Source of the DNA: Tepidimicrobium sp.
GTDB taxonomy: Bacteria > Bacillota > Clostridia > Tissierellales > Tepidimicrobiaceae
Length of the DNA: 34,732 bases
NCBI GenBank assembly: GCA_012839395.1
Contig: DUNJ01000018.1
Coordinates: forward strand, 1-34,732
Direction: 5' to 3'
Positions 31,961 through 34,732 of this stretch are shown here, in pieces (within the stretch, counting starts at the first letter, position 1; each line of letters starts with the position of its first letter). The notes beneath the pieces are model-generated. The model searched no databases, had not been told where the DNA came from, and was given only the letters and a program-made list of their open reading frames with translations. The translations under genes and the position numbers were made by a program.

Positions 31961-32977
31961 ATGGGGTTAGTATCAAGTATATTTAGTTGGCTAAATGCTC
32001 AATTTTTAAAAATGGAGTGGCTATGGAATCTAGTTGAGCTATTAGTGGAGAAAGTTTTTGGTTTATCTATGAGTACTAGGATAGGTGGCAGTGTTCATTT
32101 CTTTATATATGATACTATAAAAATATTTATTTTGCTATCTGTTATGATATATATAATATCCTATATCCAATCCTATTTTCCTCCAGAGAGAACAAAGAAA
32201 CTTTTAGGTGGGATTGCAGGGATTAAAGGAAACATATTAGGGGCTCTCTTAGGAATATTAACTCCTTTTTGCTCCTGTTCTAGTATCCCAATTTTTATAG
32301 GTTTTGTATCAGCAGGATTACCTTTAGGGGCAACCTTCTCCTTCCTTATATCTTCACCTATGATAGATTTGGCTGCCTTTATGTTGTTAATGTCAACCTT
32401 TGGGGTTAAAATTGGAGTAATATATGTAGTTGTAGGTGTACTTGTTGCAATAATAGGTGGGATTGTAATTCAAAAATTAAAAATGGATGAGTATGTGGAA
32501 TCCTATGTATGGGATGTAGAAGCCCAGGAGGTAGAAATTGAAGAATTATCCCATAAAGACAGGTTGGAGTTTTCCAAAAATCAGGTAAAAGATATAGTAG
32601 GTAGGGTATGGCCCTATATACTTGTTGGGGTAGGAATAGGGGCTGGGATTCATAATTGGCTACCCCAATCAATAATAGAGAAGGTTTTAGGAAGTGGGAA
32701 TCCATTTTCAGTTTTAATAGCAACCTTTATTGGAGTGCCTATATACGCTGATATTTTTGGAACTATACCTATAGCGGAAGCCTTAGTTGCCAAGGGGGTA
32801 GGCATTGGGACTGTAGTAGCCTTTATGATGGGGGTAACTACCATGTCTATACCTTCTATGGTAATGCTAAGTAAGGTGGTAAAACCTAAACTGTTAGGAA
32901 CCTTCATAGTGGTAACTACTATAGGTATAATGATAGTTGGTTATGGACTTAATGCTTTATCATTCCTATTTATTTAA
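31961..32977 (+). CDS. ArsP-like permease (DUF318/YraQ family)
   Basis: This 338-residue membrane protein has about eight helices. The first half carries the family signature LTPFCSCSSIPIFIGF with C104 and C106, followed by AGLPLGATFSFLISSPMID; the second half has TFIGVPIYADIFGTIPIAEAL and GVTTMSIPSMVMLSKV. ArsP members export trivalent organoarsenicals, and other family members are of unknown function. Placement after an ArsR gene supports metalloid export. AAGGTGGGG precedes the ATG. A thioredoxin-like gene follows 12 bp later, a common partner of this permease family. Confidence 0.88.
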   Translation: MGLVSSIFSWLNAQFLKMEWLWNLVELLVEKVFGLSMSTRIGGSVHFFIYDTIKIFILLSVMIYIISYIQSYFPPERTKKLLGGIAGIKGNILGALLGILTPFCSCSSIPIFIGFVSAGLPLGATFSFLISSPMIDLAAFMLLMSTFGVKIGVIYVVVGVLVAIIGGIVIQKLKMDEYVESYVWDVEAQEVEIEELSHKDRLEFSKNQVKDIVGRVWPYILVGVGIGAGIHNWLPQSIIEKVLGSGNPFSVLIATFIGVPIYADIFGTIPIAEALVAKGVGIGTVVAFMMGVTTMSIPSMVMLSKVVKPKLLGTFIVVTTIGIMIVGYGLNALSFLFI

Positions 32978-32989
32978 AAGGAGGGTAAT

Positions 32990-33220
32990 ATGGACATTTA
33001 AATTTTAGGAACTGGTTGTTCCAAGTGTGAGAAATTAGAAAAAAATCTTAACAAGGCTTTAAAGGAACTTAATATAGATGCAAGAGTGGAAACAGTAGAC
33101 GATTTAGTAGAATTAGTAAGTTATGGAGTCATGACAACCCCAGGACTTGTAGTTAATGGGAAAGTTGTATCCGTAGGCAGATCCTTGTCTGTAAAAGAAA
33201 TAAAGAAATATTTAGTATAG
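32990..33220 (+). pseudogene. Thioredoxin-like small redox protein with stop at codon 4
   Basis: Apart from one codon this is an intact 76-residue member of the redox-active disulfide protein family often paired with DUF318 permeases: ILGTGCSKCEKLEKN with the CxxC active site, MTTPGLVVNGKVV, and a normal end. The ATG has GGAGGG five bases upstream. Codon 4 is TAA (32999-33001) where relatives have lysine, so a single A-to-T change explains it. No ATG, GTG or TTG lies between the stop and the CxxC, so normal translation would need recoding or restart at a rare codon. It is a recent nonsense mutation or a base error. Confidence 0.8.
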
Positions 33221-33243
33221 ATGTAGGTGTAAGCTTTAGATTT

Positions 33244-33280
33244 AAGTACATCCTTGGGCTTCTAAGGATGTACTTTTTTT
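33244..33280 (+). terminator. Strong intrinsic terminator of the cobW-arsR-permease operon
   Basis: AAGTACATCCTT pairs perfectly with AAGGATGTACTT around an eight-base loop, followed by TTTTT. Confidence 0.92.
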
Positions 33281-33325
33281 ATTTTAGTAAAAATATATAA
33301 CCCCTTACCCTAATATATTGACTCA

Positions 33326-33660
33326 ATGTTTTTAGAAGGTATGAAACATTTAAAGTCAGAGGATTTAAAAAGTGTAACAGTGAATGTTACCTTTGGCTTT
33401 GTAAAAAATTTATCTTGATAATGTAAAGTTTTCAGGAGATACTGCAACAGTAAATCTAGATACTGCCTTTGCAGGGGTAGAACTTTATGTGCCAAAAGGC
33501 TGGCAAGTTATAAATAATACAGATATAAGTTTTGGTTCAGTAAGGGAAAAATAGGGGTGGCGGTAGAGAGAAAACCTTAATTTTAAAGGGGAACATTACA
33601 TTTATAGGTGGAGATATAATATATATAGGTCCTAAATTTAATGCAGAAGCTTTAATTTAA
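33326..33660 (+). pseudogene. Remnant of a LiaF-like / cell-wall-active antibiotics response protein gene
   Basis: Three consecutive frames give the C-terminal domain of LiaF-type proteins: HLKSEDLKSVTVNVTFGFVK, then IYLDNVKFSGDTATVNLDTA and AGVELYVPKGWQVINN, then NRGGGREKTLILKGNITFIG ending GGDIIYI. The first switch needs one A fewer in an A6 run near 33408 and the second one A more in an A5 run near 33550. The N-terminal membrane part is absent and no ribosome site or promoter precedes it. It fills the gap between the metal operon terminator and the methyltransferase gene. Confidence 0.65.
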
Positions 33661-33737
33661 TGTTAAGATGTATTCTGTAGGATAACATAAACTATTTGTT
33701 ATTTTAAGTTTAGCTAATATAAAGGAGAGTTCTTGTA

Positions 33738-34541
33738 ATGGTTGAAAAAAATAAAATTTATAATATTGAAATAGAAGATTTAGGTAGCAGTGGAGAAGGT
33801 GTGGGAAAAATAGATGGATTTACAGTATTTGTACCACAGGCTATACCTGGCGATAGGATAAGGGCAAGAATAACTATTCTAAAAAAGCGATATGGAATAG
33901 GGGAAATTTTAGAAATATTAGAGCCTTCTAAGGATAGGATAGAGTCTAGGTGTAGTTTATTTGGAAAATGTGGTGGCTGTCAGATTATGCATATAGATTA
34001 TAATGCCCAGCTTAAGATGAAAAGGAATAAGGTAGAACAAACATTAAGTAGAATAGGAAAGATTAATACAAAAGTTAATCCCACAATTGGAATGGATAAT
34101 CCCTTTAAGTATAGAAACAAAGGCCAATTCCCTGTTGGAATAAAAAATAATAAGGCTATTATAGGGCCTTATGAAATGGGTAGCCATAATATAGTAGACA
34201 CTAGTTATTGTCATATTCAGGCCCCTATTACTGAAAAGATTATCAAAACAATAAAAAAATATATTGATGACTTTAGTATAGAAGTCCATGATGAAGTAAA
34301 AAGAACAGGCTTAATTAGAAATATAGTAAATAGATTTGGATTTGCCACAGGAGATGTTATGGTGGTCATTGTAACCAATGGTAGGAAACTTCCTTACAAG
34401 GATGAACTAATAAGGATGTTAAAAGAAAATGTACCAGGATTAAAAAGCATAGTACAAAACATTAATACTAGGAATACAAATGTTGTTTTAGGACATGAGA
34501 CCCTTGTATTATATGGGGAGGATAAAATCGTAGAGAGATGA
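33738..34541 (+). CDS. rlmD: 23S rRNA (uracil-5-)-methyltransferase RlmD/RumA-type, 3' part lost
   Basis: This is the N-terminal 267 residues of a TrmA/RumA-family m5U methyltransferase (normally about 450 residues). An N-terminal TRAM RNA-binding domain (residues 1-58) is followed by the iron-sulphur cysteines C72-x5-C78-x2-C81 (RCSLFGKCGGCQIMHID) and FKYRNKGQFPVG. The SAM-binding catalytic domain is missing. The TGA at 34539 is not native: the sequence folds back at about 34534, and the reverse complement of 34535-34572 continues the protein as DYIGNLKFNISS. GGAGAG precedes the ATG. The paralogue choice (RlmD versus RlmCD) cannot be settled. Confidence 0.88.
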   Translation: MVEKNKIYNIEIEDLGSSGEGVGKIDGFTVFVPQAIPGDRIRARITILKKRYGIGEILEILEPSKDRIESRCSLFGKCGGCQIMHIDYNAQLKMKRNKVEQTLSRIGKINTKVNPTIGMDNPFKYRNKGQFPVGIKNNKAIIGPYEMGSHNIVDTSYCHIQAPITEKIIKTIKKYIDDFSIEVHDEVKRTGLIRNIVNRFGFATGDVMVVIVTNGRKLPYKDELIRMLKENVPGLKSIVQNINTRNTNVVLGHETLVLYGEDKIVER

Positions 34542-34732
34542 TATATTAAATTTTAAATTACCTATATAGTCTACGATTTTATCCTCCCCATATAATACAA
34601 GGGTCTCATGTCCTAAAACAACATTTGTATTCCAGGATTAAAAAGCATAGTACAAAACATTAATACTAGGAATACAAATGTTGTTTTAGGACATGAGACC
34701 CTTGTATTATATGGGGAGGATAAAATCGTAGA
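34434..34732. repeat. Contig-end fold-back: inverted copy plus 101-bp direct repeat
   Basis: 34570-34633 is the exact reverse complement of 34471-34534, and 34632-34732 repeats 34434-34534 exactly. The strand therefore turns back and then forward again, joined at a two-base CC overlap. Together with the palindrome at position 1 this indicates chimeric ends, not biology. Confidence 0.9.

Noticed and set aside
32999-33001. Alternative genetic code reading TAA as an amino acid
   Set aside because: All intact genes use TAA, TAG and TGA as normal stops, so one early TAA is better explained by mutation or error.
1-34732. Insertion sequence or integrative element
   Set aside because: No transposase, integrase or relaxase gene was found. 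The terminal repeats are contig artefacts, not element ends.

Overview
The window reads as one assembled contig of an AT-rich, Gram-positive anaerobe of the Clostridia type. The reasons are strong GGAGG-type ribosome sites, frequent TTG/GTG starts, the ornithine-fermentation genes ord-ortA-ortB, GlpP, RecX, a VanW-family protein and sigma-54 control of amino-acid catabolism. Genus cannot be fixed from sequence alone. Both contig ends are fold-back structures (1-98 and 34434-34732) that look like amplification or assembly chimeras, so the first and last genes are incomplete.

Layout. 37-4168: the 3' part of an AddA-like helicase-nuclease, a tiny membrane protein and a large membrane protein with a possible alkaline-phosphatase-like ectodomain. 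4637-6364: an ABC exporter half-transporter. 6541-10182: an OmpR-type regulator, its sensor kinase and a translationally coupled lipoprotein. 10183-14216: glpP, a VanW protein, a GIY-YIG protein, recX, an eroded alpha/beta-hydrolase gene and an intact hydrolase with a GxCxG nucleophile motif. 14358-22245: a kinase with an amino-acid-binding-type sensor domain and an NtrC-type activator, followed by a near-consensus sigma-54 promoter, a sodium:alanine-type symporter, and ord, ortA and ortB. This looks like one regulatory-catabolic unit for the oxidative ornithine branch (2,4-diaminopentanoate to alanine plus acetyl-CoA). 22398-25215: a nitroreductase, a stretch of eroded small genes, and ornithine carbamoyltransferase behind candidate arginine-repressor boxes.

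25348-29649 is the accessory centre: an XRE regulator and an ImmA/IrrE peptidase, then two tandem CARF-HEPN (TM1812/Csx2-like) proteins. The second carries a C-terminal Csx20-like domain, so a predicted cyclic-oligoadenylate-activated RNase is fused to a predicted ring-nuclease-type domain. No cas10, other cas gene or CRISPR array is visible. 29890-33220 is a metal/metalloid block: two ArsR repressors, a broken arsC, a CobW-type GTPase, an ArsP-like permease and a thioredoxin-like gene with an early stop. Two of its promoters share an identical 12-bp motif. The window closes with an eroded LiaF-like gene and the 5' part of a 23S rRNA m5U methyltransferase gene.

A recurring theme is gene decay. 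At least six remnants sit between long intact genes, several interrupted by single-base changes in homopolymers.
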